Positions 28,901 through 34,736 of a stretch of DNA of 64,000 bases are shown in pieces. The notes beneath the pieces were generated by a model that saw only the letters and a program-made list of their open reading frames with translations, ran no database searches and had not been told where the DNA came from. Source of the stretch: Taudactylus pleione (lineage: Eukaryota > Chordata > Amphibia > Anura > Myobatrachidae); assembly GCA_031769625.1 (NCBI GenBank), contig JAUIMM010000169.1, positions 11,528,001-11,592,000 of the forward strand. Reading direction: 5' to 3'. Position 1 is the first letter of the stretch, and the number at the start of each line of letters is the position of its first letter. Both the position numbers and the translations under genes were made by a program.

Positions 28901-31900
28901 ACACCAGGTATTGAAATGTTTGGTAGAAGGAGTTGGTTTAGCACAGAACGCAGGGACGTGCAGTCAGGGTAGGCAGAGCCTCCTCTGCCATACTCCTGAG
29001 ATTTGATATAAAAATGATTAGAATAATACAAAGAAGATATTTATAACTTATAAACCTCTTTGTTTATTGTAATAATTTTTACAGTTTACACTCAGCAGCT
29101 TTGTGGAGCTCTCTGGGACTGCAGAGAGACCAGATATGAGGCAGCAACAGCTCAGCCTGGCTTCTATATAATCAGACACTGCTTGCAGAGTGGGGCCACA
29201 CCACAGGCAGTAAGCTGCACAGAAAGAGAGCTAATATAGGCATGCCTCAGCGTATGGGGGGGCGTGCCTTGAGCATTGATGGACACCATGGATGTGTCAT
29301 GTGACCAGGAAGCTCAGTCAGCAGATGTAAGAGAAGACAGTGAAAGTCAATGGACAATGAAGCTTAGTGTAGTGAAGGGAGAGTTAAAGTGAGTAGGGGG
29401 TGAGACAGGTTCCCAGCATTCAGACTCATCTCCATGTGTGCCACCCCAGCCATTCACCCCACCGTACCTCCACAGACACTCCCCTTTCAGTCTTTGAAAT
29501 ATCACCACATTTATAGACTATCCGAGCCCCACCTGCATGCCCTGCCCGCTACAGTCTCATACCCATTCTGTTTCCACTAACTGCTACTGTCTTACCATTG
29601 CCCACTCTCTCTAGACTATAAACACTAAAGGTGGCTACACACGGTACGATATTTTAAACGATATTGCCGTTTTCGACAGATTGGAATGGCAAATAGTTAA
29701 AAATCTGCCATGTGTAGGCACGATAATGATGCCGATGCACGCTCCCGCTGGTCGGGGTCTGTGATCTTTTGAACATGCAGAAAGATCATGACCTGTCTTT
29801 CATGATCTGACACACATCGTTCAGTGTGTACGCACAATGGCCCTCATTCAGAGCCGTACGCTCTGAGCAGAGCGTACGGCTCTGAATGAGGGCCGCCCTC
29901 CATAAAAATGGAGCGTCCTCCTGGACGCTCGTATAGCTGTGGGTCACCACCCACAGCCTATACGAGCGTGCAGTTTGATGGCCGTGACCATCGCGACCAT
30001 CGAAACTGCGAGCTGGAGCCTGCGGTTGAGGTTTTCAACCGCAAGCCCCGGAGTGATTTTGGCTCTATCAGAGCCAAAATCACTCCCACTGACATCACTA
30101 GTGATGTCAGTGGGCCGGCTTCTGATGGGAGGTGTTCACGTGGGAACGCCCCCGTCAGGGAGGCACGCCCCCGGCACGCCCACCAAAGGGGGCGTGCTGT
30201 CAATCAACATCGACAGCACGCCCCCTTTGATCAGACACAACGAGCGAAGGAATTTCCTTCGCTCGTCGCGTCTGGTGCATGCGCACGACGGAGCTCCCTC
30301 CGTCGTGCGCATGCTCAGTGCAGACCATCGACCCACTTGCGAGCGGACAGCCGCTTGCGAGTGGGTCTGAATCAGGGCCACTGAACGATTTCATGGACGA
30401 CGAACGATTTGTTGGCACTTTTCCTGGACTCTCCCCTCCACTCCATTTTGTGCCAGTCGATGGAGAGACAGATTTTCCAGAAGATGCATTGTGAGAGGTT
30501 GTTTGCTGACAAATGATACATCGTTACCGATTTGGAGTCCAACCCATCTATATCGTTTGTACAATCGTTCCATGTGTATGCACAATATCATTTGTCCGGA
30601 AATGTTCAGGATTTCAAGTGAAATCATTAACGAGATTATATTATTGCCTACATCGTTCCGTGTAGGGGCTTTAAGTAACAGAGCGCCCTCTATCTGAACC
30701 CACTTGTTACATTTATATGACTGAGTTGTATTATGTACGATTTGTAACTAACAGAGTTGCAGAATTTTGTGGCACCTGGTATAGAAACAAATGATCATGA
30801 TAACCCACAAAGGTAAACCAAAATCTATTTGAAAGAATATAAACTTTATCAAGCATAATTCCCCTATGCTCAAAAACAAAGATATGTTTACTGTACCCGA
30901 CTGATCGCATAAATGTAATGACATTGGCTGAGGCAATGGTCACGCCTGCTCACAGAAGATGTCACTGCAGTGGATAGGAGCTTCCCCTGATTGCTTCATA
31001 CAGAACAGCATGACATTTGTCAGCCCCAAAAAATAACCCTCTCTCATGGCCAAAGGCGCTGATGGGGCAATTCTGTTCTGTGCAACGTCCTCAATGTGCT
31101 TTCTGGAACAGCACATGAGAGCCGCCAATATCACAGATTTTACCTTGCACTCCATATAGGTGCGCAGTGAAATAACATAGGTGATGCTGGGCTACTGTAA
31201 TGTATGGCACTGTGCAGAGACCCAACATTACACAGAAATTAATCAGCCCCCAAGTGTCTAGTTCAGCTGGTGAGAAAACAAGCCCATCAAACTACTATGT
31301 GGCTCAAAAGAATACAACAAAAAGGATAATGGTACAGTCAAACATATGATTAAATAAGAACATCCGGAGACAAGAACTAGCAAAGTTTAATCAGTATAAG
31401 AGAAACAAAAGGGTTCCAGCAGCAAACCAAGCAATACGATGATGTACCAAGTTTATAACACTGATACAGAAAAGGAGGGGGGTAGCAATCCACAGGAGAG
31501 GAAGGGCGCAAAGGAGAAGGGGAGGGAACACAGATCCAGACAGGAAGAACTGTAGAAAGGAAAGTAATTAAACAGGAGGGGGTTGAACACAAAAATTAGG
31601 TACAGGGTCCCCACCCTTTAGAAAAAGATAAGGATGTTTTAAGAAGAATACTCAACATAAGTTTCATTTTATAAACATGCCAGATCCTAGGAAGGGTGGT
31701 GTGCAGGGAGGAGGCACTCCCAAACAGTGTGCAAGCCTGGTAGAAACTTACCCCAACAGACTTAGGGTCTCATTCAGACCCGCTCGCGAGCGCAGGACGG
31801 AGGTCGATGGAACCCAAATGCGCATGCGCACGACGAAGGCTGCTCCGTCGTATGCATGCGCGAGACCCGGCGAGCGACGGGGAAGCCGTCGCTCGGGGTC

Positions 31901-34073
31901 TCGCACCAAAGGGGGCGTACTGTCGATGGTGAGTGACAGCACGCCCCCTTTGGTGGGCGTGCCGGGGCGTGGCTGCCCAGACGGAGGCGTTCCCATGGGA
32001 ACGCCTACCGTCTGGGTCCGGCCCCACTGACATCACTAGTGATGTCAGTGGGATTGATTTTTGCTCTGATAGAGCCAAAATCACTCCAGGGCTTGCGGCA
32101 CAAGACCCTACCGCAGGGTCTCGTCGCAAGCCCGATGGTCGCGATGGTCTTGACCATCGCGACCATCATCATGGACGCTCGCATAAGCTGTGGGTGGTAA
32201 CCCACAGCTATGCGAGCGTCCAGGAGGACGAACCAAAAAAAAAAAAAAAACACCCTGATTCAGAGCGGGCACTCGTTCAGAGCGTCCGGCTCTGAATCAG
32301 GCCCTTAGATCTGTCATTGTAGCAAATGGTGTTTCTAGTACTAGTCTGCAGCTTCAGTCTGAGCACCGTTTCTCGAAGTCAACACATGCTCTGTCATAAT
32401 ACTAGACGTCACTCTATACTGACTGCTCTGAACACTTGTCCCATAAACAGTGTTACCACACTTCTTATGGTGCAGGGTGACACTAAACAAGATGTACCTC
32501 CCAACCATTCAGCCCAATTGGGAAACAGCTGAAAGCCCTCAAAAACAGGATGGTCACACTTAAATCAAGACAGTTGGGAGGCATATACTAGGGACCTAGG
32601 TAGTCTCTAGGAGAGAGCATGCAGTTATGTCAACAATCACTATGTTAACATTCAAGATGTCAACATCAGAATCTCAAATATTATGATGTTGACATAATTT
32701 TATATAATTTAAATATTGACATCTGAAATATGTTGACATGATGACATAGTGAAAATGTCGACAACTGTGAGGGTTAACTAAAAAAACGCATTGTTGACAT
32801 TGTGACCATGTCAAAATTTAATCAGCGTCTACATGTTGCATGTCAATATGTCAGTCGCCATGAGCACCATGGTGACATTATGAAAGATGTTACAATTTTC
32901 AAATGTAACCAAAAAATCTCACTGTGCATATATACGAGAACTGCATACAGGTTGGAGAAACTCCTACGGATACCAAACAGCAACTGCACTAATAAAGACA
33001 CTCTTACAATAAACAATGTTATTACAGACTGATAAAGTTAAAATTCCTTATATTTCCAATCTGAGGTTTTTAAAACTACAAACTTGTAAATCTTATTGCA
33101 CTTCCATTTCAATTACCAACATTCTTTTGTTATCTCAGGACATCTCCAAGTAGTGCCACAATAAAAACACAGGGCTAACATGCTGAACGGCTGATCCTCT
33201 GATTGTAGCACTATGAAAAATAAATATTTTACAATGCTAAAAGCACTTACAGTTTGGTTACTGCCTGCCAATAAACTCCTTGCTGACTGAAAACAGTGAC
33301 TTTGTATATGTATTTGGACATAAAACAGTTGAAGGTATATGGTTGATCTGTATAGAAATCGCTAATGAAAACCAAATTATTCCCTCTTCTAGTTCCTATG
33401 TCACTGCTATTAAGATCCAAGAAATCTCTCCAAGGGTTGTTGTTAAACAGGGCTACACAGCTGTACATTTATAATTCTTCAACATAAAATATTCTTTAAA
33501 TGCCAAAGAGAACCAATAAAGGTGTCCTGAAGGCCCCTTTAATAAAACTGTGGTTGATATTACTGTAGACATTTTGTAGTGATAGTACAAAGTTACCTCA
33601 TCCTTTGAGTCACGGAAACAGGATTTAGAGCTCCCAACTCTTTTGACGACTCCGGACTTTACTTCCTCTTGTTGCCCAAACAGTTCCTCAATTGTCTTTG
33701 TATCAATTTGATATTGATGCTCTCTGGCAGCCATAGTCCAAATGTTAGTTTTACCCCTTACTTGCTCTTCAGGTATGGTTTTCCAAAAGAAGCTCCGCAG
33801 CCTTTTCTTTTTATGGTTGTGGCCATGTCCATTGCCACCATTGTATAGAAAGAGAGGAGGTGGTGGAACCCCTGGTGGGGGAGGTGGTGGTGGTACTGGG
33901 TGAGATCCATGATTTTGAAAGGAAGGTGGTGGAGGAGGGGGCGGCGGCGGAGGAGGAGGAGGTGGTGGTGCCAGTACTGGCAATGGGTGGTCAAGCATTA
34001 ACTCTGTGATGACCACACTGCACTCACCATTCTCTTTATCATTGACCAAAGAGACACAGTTCATAACATGCAT
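80..34073 (-). CDS. FHDC1: FHDC1 (INF1) inverted formin, complete spliced coding region in 11 coding exons
   Basis: FHDC1 nucleates and elongates actin filaments through FH1-FH2, binds microtubules through its tail, and is linked to stress fibres, microtubule acetylation and Golgi/cilium organisation (family knowledge). The eleven exons add to 3,336 nt, one open frame of 1,111 aa plus stop, close to the roughly 1,140 aa of mammalian FHDC1. Layout seen: conserved N-terminus [12 protein letters not shown]1 proline runs at residues about 35-73; FH2 at about 88-455, with lasso Trp97 and Trp112, the knob segment NIGI at 170-173, and the core signature [16 protein letters not shown] around 294-310; then a long basic Ser/Thr-rich tail ending in [10 protein letters not shown]1-FH2 at the N-terminus with no GTPase-binding domain is the inverted layout. 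All introns are GT-AG and every exon junction keeps phase. No in-frame stop was found, so the gene looks functional. Confidence 0.96.
2374..2538 (-). CDS. FHDC1: FHDC1 exon 11: end of FH2
   Basis: 165 nt, residues 400-454, phase 0 on both sides. It encodes [11 protein letters not shown] then [20 protein letters not shown], the C-terminal helix of FH2 and its linker, ending in NKAVK. The acceptor is TCCTAG/GGTGCC and the donor is AAAG/GTGAGA. The DFFCED segment is the most distinctive FHDC1 match in the gene. Confidence 0.95.
2539..3945 (-). other. FHDC1 intron 10
   Basis: AT-rich intron. Besides one foldback repeat (2845-3001) I see no coding or structural signal. Short ORFs at 3.05-3.3 kb have no recognisable content. 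Confidence 0.8.
2845..3001. mobile_element. Foldback MITE, CCAATCA-type family
   Basis: The two halves are inverted copies. The left end GGGGGAGATTTAACAAAGC pairs with the right end GCTTTGATATCTCCCCC, and the inner arms carry CCAATCAACTGTCA and TGACAGGAGTTGATTGG. Related foldbacks occur at 5542, 11432, 18540 (half), 39279, 41000 and 50420. Confidence 0.65.
3946..4063 (-). CDS. FHDC1: FHDC1 exon 10: FH2 coiled segment
   Basis: 118 nt. The first G completes the Arg360 codon split with exon 9; residues 361-399 follow ([18 protein letters not shown] ... QQMEDFLQ). The sequence is helical, charged and typical of the late FH2 coiled coil. Acceptor TTGCAG/GTTATC, donor CCAA/GTATGC. The open reading runs past the donor into intron sequence, so the splice site and not the ORF end sets the border. 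Confidence 0.94.
4264..4485. repeat. Interspersed repeat fragment with GGCCCCATAGCA motifs
   Basis: Contains the recurring words GGCCCCATAGCA and TTACGCCCAT in two near-copies. It resembles a dispersed repeat common in frog genomes (recalled, not searched). No ends or target duplication were found. Confidence 0.4.
5542..5691. mobile_element. Foldback MITE, CCAATCA-type family (copy)
   Basis: The left arm carries AGTACCAACCAATAAGCTCC and the right arm GGAGCTGGTTGGTACC, separated by a short CACTTTACAGG spacer. The outer arms GCATCAGGCTTTGG and CAAAGGCTTGATAC also pair. Confidence 0.6.
5765..6289. mobile_element. hAT-type MITE, copy A, interrupted internally
   Basis: Ends are CAGTGATTCCCAACC and GGTTGTGAACCCCTG, an imperfect terminal inverted repeat of the CAG...CTG hAT form. 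It is flanked by GTCTAAAA (5757-5764) and CTCTAAAA (6290-6297), an 8-bp target duplication with one mismatch. It sits inside the SINE and is itself split at 5914-5916 by a TTA-flanked element. The same family occurs at 57038-57923. Confidence 0.85.
5917..6253. mobile_element. Harbinger-like MITE inside hAT MITE copy A
   Basis: 337 bp flanked by TTA (5914-5916 and 6254-6256). Terminal repeats GGTGCCCACACAC and GTGTGTGGGCACC; internal GATCTGACATCGTGC-type short palindromes. The TTA duplication and GC-rich inverted ends fit PIF/Harbinger. No coding capacity. Confidence 0.75.
7769..7839 (-). CDS. FHDC1: FHDC1 exon 9: FH2
   Basis: 71 nt encoding residues 337-359 ([23 protein letters not shown]) plus two bases (AG) of Arg360. 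Acceptor TTTGTAG/GAAGCA, donor GCTAG/GTAAGT. It matches the EAQKKDT helix of FHDC1 FH2. Confidence 0.94.
7840..9355 (-). other. FHDC1 intron 8
   Basis: 1.5 kb with a hairpin at 8050-8136 followed by about 350 bp of GC-richer sequence that looks like repeat-derived DNA. An open reading of 170 codons on the plus strand (8262-8774) has no family features and drifts into AT-rich sequence. Nothing else is visible. Confidence 0.7.
8050..8136. repeat. Hairpin with about 43-bp arms and GGTCGACC ends
   Basis: The left arm begins CTTTGGTCGACCAG and the right arm ends CGGTCGACCAAAG; the middle reads ATCAAATTCTTGATAAA. The arms are nearly complementary along their full length. Confidence 0.7.
9356..9463 (-). 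CDS. FHDC1: FHDC1 exon 8: FH2 core signature
   Basis: 108 nt, residues 301-336, phase 0 both sides: [20 protein letters not shown] then [16 protein letters not shown]. This is the best conserved block of all FH2 domains (GNxxNxGxxxGxAxGFxLxSLxKLxDTK). Arg317 stands where Lys is usual in formins (the actin-contact Lys of the Bni1/mDia type), a conservative change. Acceptor CACTAG/GGCGGT, donor CCTG/GTACGT. Confidence 0.95.
9560..9630 (-). CDS. FHDC1: FHDC1 exon 7: FH2
   Basis: 71 nt. AA completes the Glu277 codon; residues 278-300 are [23 protein letters not shown]. Acceptor ATTTCAG/AACTCA, donor TGCG/GTAAGT. Together with exon 8 it builds the [16 protein letters not shown] motif across the intron. 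Confidence 0.95.
11090..11401. mobile_element. MITE-like element with AACGACAG hairpin
   Basis: Holds a strong hairpin at about 11104-11151 (GAGGAACGACAGTACGATT pairing with AATCGTACAGTCGTTCCTC). The composition (ACGATA, CGATCG words) resembles the TTA-type MITEs at 16655, 22793 and 41059. Ends are not certain. Confidence 0.45.
11432..11607. mobile_element. Foldback MITE flanked by TTA
   Basis: 176 bp between TTA (11429-11431) and TTA (11608-11610). Ends GGGCCTCATTTATCAA and TTGATAATTTTGAGGCCC are inverted, and inner arms CCAATCAGCTCCCAAC and GTTGGGAGCTGATTGG pair exactly. The TTA duplication ties this foldback family to PIF/Harbinger. Confidence 0.8.
12378..12478 (-). CDS. FHDC1: FHDC1 exon 6: FH2
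   Basis: 101 nt. T completes Asn243; residues 244-276 read [20 protein letters not shown] then [13 protein letters not shown]; the last G starts Glu277. Acceptor CTTCCAG/TTATGC, donor AAAG/GTAAAT. Corresponds to the [14 protein letters not shown] helix of FHDC1. Confidence 0.93.
12745..12812 (+). repeat. L2-tailed SINE 3' end fragment
   Basis: Contains GATGTGAATGGCCAAACATT and then CTGTAAAGCGCTGCGGAATA, followed by CTATATAAATAA: the L2/CR1-like tail of a tRNA-type SINE. Flanked by AT-dinucleotide runs. Confidence 0.65.
13301..13386 (-). CDS. FHDC1: FHDC1 exon 5: FH2
   Basis: 86 nt, residues 215-242 ([20 protein letters not shown] then MYMLIQVP) plus AA of Asn243. Acceptor TCAATAG/GCAAAG after a T-rich tract, donor CCAAA/GTAAGT. 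Matches the KKLKAFSGD segment of FHDC1. Confidence 0.94.
13624..13662. repeat. (CA)n microsatellite
   Basis: About 19 CA units with one CG interruption. Confidence 0.95.
14880..15140 (-). repeat. Dispersed repeat, inverted relative of 24594-24840
   Basis: Its reverse complement follows 24594-24840 closely. Shared words are TACTGATCCGAGCTGCATCC, CAGATGAGTAAAA and CTGCTGATATCACTGRCAGT. Ends are unclear. Confidence 0.6.
16655..16908. mobile_element. MITE-like element rich in ACGATA/ATCGTT
   Basis: Starts GGGCGCATATCCACTAGACG and ends near ATCGTTCAGTGTGGGCGC, so the ends are partly inverted. Internal hairpins CAACGACCAGAGATGCGCGC and GCTGGTCGTTG. Same compositional class as 22793-23441, 29629-30671, 40233-40563 and 41059-41356. 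Confidence 0.55.
16938..17058. repeat. Long hairpin with about 48-bp arms
   Basis: The left arm starts GCCAGCCAGCTGCTGTGGGA and the right arm ends AGCTGGCTGGC. Both arms carry the CATGCTGGGATRTGTAGT motif, common in amphibian repeats; the loop is about 24 nt. Confidence 0.75.
17919..18021 (-). CDS. FHDC1: FHDC1 exon 4: FH2
   Basis: 103 nt. G completes Lys180; residues 181-214 are [20 protein letters not shown] then [14 protein letters not shown]. Acceptor AAACAG/GTCTCC, donor GAAGAG/GTAAGA. Matches the IVEDI...LREFLKFLPESEE segment of FHDC1. Confidence 0.94.
18022..19076 (-). other. FHDC1 intron 3
   Basis: About 1.05 kb with a GTAT microsatellite (18234-18271) and a half-copy of the CCAATCA foldback family near 18540-18602 (AGGAGTTGATTGGTTGGTAC). 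Nothing else seen. Confidence 0.7.
18234..18271. repeat. (GTAT)n microsatellite
   Basis: About eight perfect TATG units. Confidence 0.9.
19077..19138 (-). CDS. FHDC1: FHDC1 exon 3: FH2 knob segment
   Basis: 62 nt, residues 160-179 ([20 protein letters not shown]) plus AA of Lys180. Acceptor CTTTATAG/GTTTCT, donor AAAAA/GTAAGC. Contains the NIGI motif; Ile173 aligns with the essential actin-contact Ile of FH2 (Ile845 in mDia1, Ile1431 in Bni1). Too short for an ORF scan; recognised from its sequence. Confidence 0.95.
20073..21183 (-). mobile_element. Tc1-like DNA transposon, decayed
   Basis: About 1.1 kb with terminal inverted repeats CTGAAGTGCCAAAAGTTATG and CATGACTTTTGGTCACTTCAG, the right one next to TA. 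The minus strand gives broken pieces of a Tc1/IS630 transposase: an N-terminal [16 protein letters not shown] helix-turn-helix segment, an AQCHRSE catalytic-region piece, and a C-terminal [20 protein letters not shown] piece following a degraded NPIEHLWD-type motif. Pieces lie in different frames with stops, so no active enzyme is made. Confidence 0.85.
21464..22128. mobile_element. TTA-flanked MITE with GGGGTCAATCCAATTAGG ends
   Basis: 665 bp between TTA (21461-21463) and TTA (22129-22131). Ends GGTCAATCCAATTAGGTGCG and CGCACCTAAATGGATTGACC are inverted. An internal stretch (AACTTCCAATTGCCTAATTA) resembles the MITE at 57190-57887 (AACTTCCAAAAGTTTAATTA), placing them in one family. Confidence 0.75.
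22793..23441. mobile_element. TTA-flanked MITE with a second foldback inside
   Basis: Flanked by TTA (22790-22792, 23442-23444); ends AGGTGCGTACACACGGTACG and the near-inverse CCCGTGTGTATGCAGCA. From about 22859 to 23181 lies a second foldback with arms ACACGTAAAGATTTTCTGTC and GACAGAAAATCTTTACGTGT, the same family as 28132-28678. Confidence 0.75.
23440..23487. repeat. Perfect hairpin at the edge of a MITE
   Basis: GCATTAGTTAATTCAATG, a short loop, then CATTGAATTAACTAATGC: 18-bp perfect arms. The left arm overlaps the right end and TTA duplication of the element at 22793-23441. Confidence 0.8.
24594..24840 (+). repeat. Dispersed repeat, inverted relative of 14880-15140
   Basis: Shares TACTGATCCGAGCTGCATCC, CTGCAATCCCTT, GCAGATGAGTAAAA and CTGACATCACTGACAGTCTG with the reverse complement of 14880-15140. 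It directly abuts the hairpin-chain fragment starting at 24842. Confidence 0.6.
24842..25053 (+). mobile_element. Hairpin-chain MITE, partial copy
   Basis: Begins GGCCCTGATTCAGAGCG, then successive hairpins: GATGGTCGCGATGGTCAAG with its mate, GAGACCCTTGTGGTAGGGTCTC, and GAGAGCTTTCGGCTC pairing with GAGCTGAAAGCTCTC (25005-25039). It stops at a CACTGACGTCAC remnant; the distal half is missing. Confidence 0.75.
25430..25913. repeat. Compound (GA)n/(CA)n microsatellite array
   Basis: About 480 bp alternating between GA runs and short CA runs joined by GACAGA, with a loose 26-32 bp period, ending in a pure GA run. It creates long artificial ORFs (Arg/Glu/Thr on plus, Ser/Leu/Cys on minus) that are not genes. 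Confidence 0.95.
27035..27495. mobile_element. Repeat element with a CCTAACCCT-rich (telomere-like) core
   Basis: The core (27085-27355) is a degenerate series of GTGCCTAACCCTAACC units broken by C runs and a G run. Flanks carry GGATT/CGGCAT/GGGATT motifs that recur around similar cores at 38807-39064 and 41490-41945. Confidence 0.6.
28132..28678. mobile_element. TTA-flanked MITE with AGCTGGCCACACATG ends
   Basis: 547 bp between TTA (28129-28131) and TTA (28679-28681). Terminal arms AGCTGGCCACACATGTAAAG and the inverse ATGTGTGGCCAGCT; inner arms CCAACTAGTTGATTGG and CAACTAGTTGGCTGGTTGG. The same family is nested at 22859-23181. Confidence 0.8.
28949..29600. repeat. Possible hAT-like element, one end only
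   Basis: Starts CAGGGACGTGCAGTCAGGG, a hAT-like 5' end recalled from amphibian repeats, and continues through a CAG/CTG-rich section. No matching right end or target duplication was found. Confidence 0.3.
29629..30671. mobile_element. MITE of the ACGATA class, split by a hairpin-chain element
   Basis: Ends AGGTGGCTACACACGGTACG and CGTTCCGTGTAGGGGCT are partly inverted; flanked by TAA (29626-29628, 30672-30674). Internal ATCGTTCAGTGTGTACGCAC and CTGAACGATTTCATGG are separated by the insertion at 29839-30379. Confidence 0.65.
29839..30379 (+). mobile_element. Hairpin-chain MITE, complete copy 1 (541 bp)
   Basis: Ends GGCCCTCATTCAGAG and CTGAATCAGGGCC. Inside, about eleven hairpins follow each other with little spacer: 29839-29894 (27-bp perfect arms), 29921-29970, 30020-30044, 30053-30083 (GTGATTTTGGCTCT arms), 30085-30114 (perfect ACATCACTAGTGATGT core), a GTTC/GAAC hairpin near 30125-30150, a CAAAGGGGGCGTGCTGTC stem at about 30184-30229, CGAGCGAAGGAATTTCCTTC at about 30241-30268, a GCATGCGCACGACGGAG stem at about 30278-30314 and GACCCACTTGCGAGCGG at 30328-30367. 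No coding frame is plausible because the open frames are palindrome artefacts. Confidence 0.85.
31765..32304 (-). mobile_element. Hairpin-chain MITE, complete copy 2 (540 bp)
   Basis: Flanked by TTA (31762-31764, 32305-32307); ends GGGTCTCATTCAGACC and GGCTCTGAATCAGGCCC. It has the same hairpin order as copy 1 but in reverse orientation: CGAGCGACGG/CCGTCGCTCG, CAAAGGGGGCGTACTGTC, CAGACGGAGGCGTTCC (31978-32014), ACATCACTAGTGATGT, the TGATTTTTGCTCT hairpin (32055-32083), the GAGACCCTGCGGTAGGGTC hairpin and GATGGTCGCGATGGTCTTG. The TTA duplication places the family with PIF/Harbinger. Confidence 0.88.
32620..32885. repeat. Repeat built of ATGTCGACAT-like words, copy 1
   Basis: Degenerate palindromic words (ATGTCAACAT, ATGTTGACAT, ATGTCGACAA) recur every 10-30 bp over about 260 bp on both strands. 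The same word pattern occurs at 48545-48895. Confidence 0.7.
33597..34073 (-). CDS. FHDC1: FHDC1 exon 2, coding part: N-terminus, FH1 and FH2 start
   Basis: 477 nt, residues 1-159. The start [16 protein letters not shown] matches the conserved FHDC1 N-terminus, which fixes the ATG at 34073; its context (AAG before ATG) has A at -3. FH1 is one run of about 16 prolines, then two shorter runs (residues about 35-73) that bind profilin-actin. FH2 opens with [18 protein letters not shown] (from 88) and the lasso Trp pair 97/112, then [17 protein letters not shown]. The donor GATGAG/GTAACT at 33597/33596 ends the exon; the frame stays open into the intron, so naive ORF ends mislead. Confidence 0.96.
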
Positions 34074-34162
34074 CTTGATGCAGTCCTCTCTTCATATGGT
34101 GCATCACCAATGGTACAATACAGAGCTATAGAAAGGCATCCTATGTCCAACTCTTCACTCAT
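34061..34162 (-). CDS. Upstream ORF overlapping the FHDC1 start
   Basis: 33 codons plus TGA, in a different frame from FHDC1. It begins MSEELDIG in a weak context (C at -3) and stops at 34061, 10 nt past the last base of the main ATG. An overlapping uORF normally lowers translation of the main frame or forces leaky scanning. Whether it is translated cannot be told here. Confidence 0.45.
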   Translation of the reverse strand: MSEELDIGCLSIALYCTIGDAPYEERTASRCML

Positions 34163-34184
34163 GTGTATGCTCCATTTATAAAAC
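34074..34184 (-). other. FHDC1: FHDC1 exon 2, 5'UTR part with upstream ORFs
   Basis: The acceptor TTATTTTCCAG/GTTTTA at 34186-34184 shows that at least one non-coding exon lies upstream. The 111-nt leader holds two upstream ATGs: a 6-codon ORF (first ATG, G at +4), and a 33-codon ORF starting MSEELDIG at 34162. Confidence 0.85.
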
Positions 34185-34350
34185 CTGGAAAATAAAAAAT
34201 ACATTGTGAGGGCCATAAGTTTTATCATGTCTGAGAGATGCTATTACTGGCAAGAAATAAAAGTAGGAAAGGAGCAAAGATATAACAACTTATGCTAATT
34301 GTGTCCTTACTTAGCAGAGCTGACAGTTGGTAATGTAGATTGTCAGAGAG

Positions 34351-34551
34351 CAGAGGTTCTCAAACTCGGTCCTCAGGACCCCATACAGGACACATTTTCA
34401 GGTCTCCTGGCAGGTGCACAGTTGTATTCATTACTCACTGACACAATTTAAAAGTTCCCCAGGTGGAGCTAATTATTTAACTTGTGATTCTGCGAGAAGA
34501 CCTGGAAAACATGCACAAATTGGGGTCCTGAGGACAGAGATTGAGAACCTG
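34351..34551. mobile_element. hAT-type MITE with CAGAGGTTCTCAA ends
   Basis: Ends CAGAGGTTCTCAAACTC and GATTGAGAACCTG; subterminal GGTCCTCAGGACCCC pairs with GGGGTCCTGAGGAC. Flanks TGTCAGAG (34341-34348) and TGTCATAG (34552-34559) look like an imperfect 8-bp target duplication, offset by 2 bp on the left. Confidence 0.75.
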
Positions 34552-34736
34552 TGTCATAGATGGACACAGTTCACGCATTATACTGTTTGCAACCACAGTG
34601 TACTGATCAGTGGTACATGTAAATATATATGTATTCCATTAATTAAAAACATTCAAACCTAGGCTTTATTTGTTTTAGCAGTATAAATCTTTTTAATTGC
34701 ATTTCATAGGAGTAGTAATGAAAGAAAAAAATATAT

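Larger units (their letters stand above)
19139..33596 (-). other. FHDC1 intron 2, 14.5 kb and repeat-dense
   Basis: The largest intron, between the FH1 exon and the knob exon. It holds a dead Tc1-like element, several TTA-flanked MITEs, a compound microsatellite, a G-rich MITE, and two of the hairpin-chain elements in opposite orientation. Unassigned stretches are 19.2-20.0, 25.95-27.0, 27.55-28.1, 30.7-31.7 and 32.9-33.55 kb; I see nothing coding there. Confidence 0.75.

Noticed and set aside
29908..30418. Overlapping open frames of 70-158 codons on both strands
   Set aside because: They arise from GC-rich palindromes of the hairpin-chain MITE; the two strands mirror each other. The same applies to 31677-32295 and 52833-53482.
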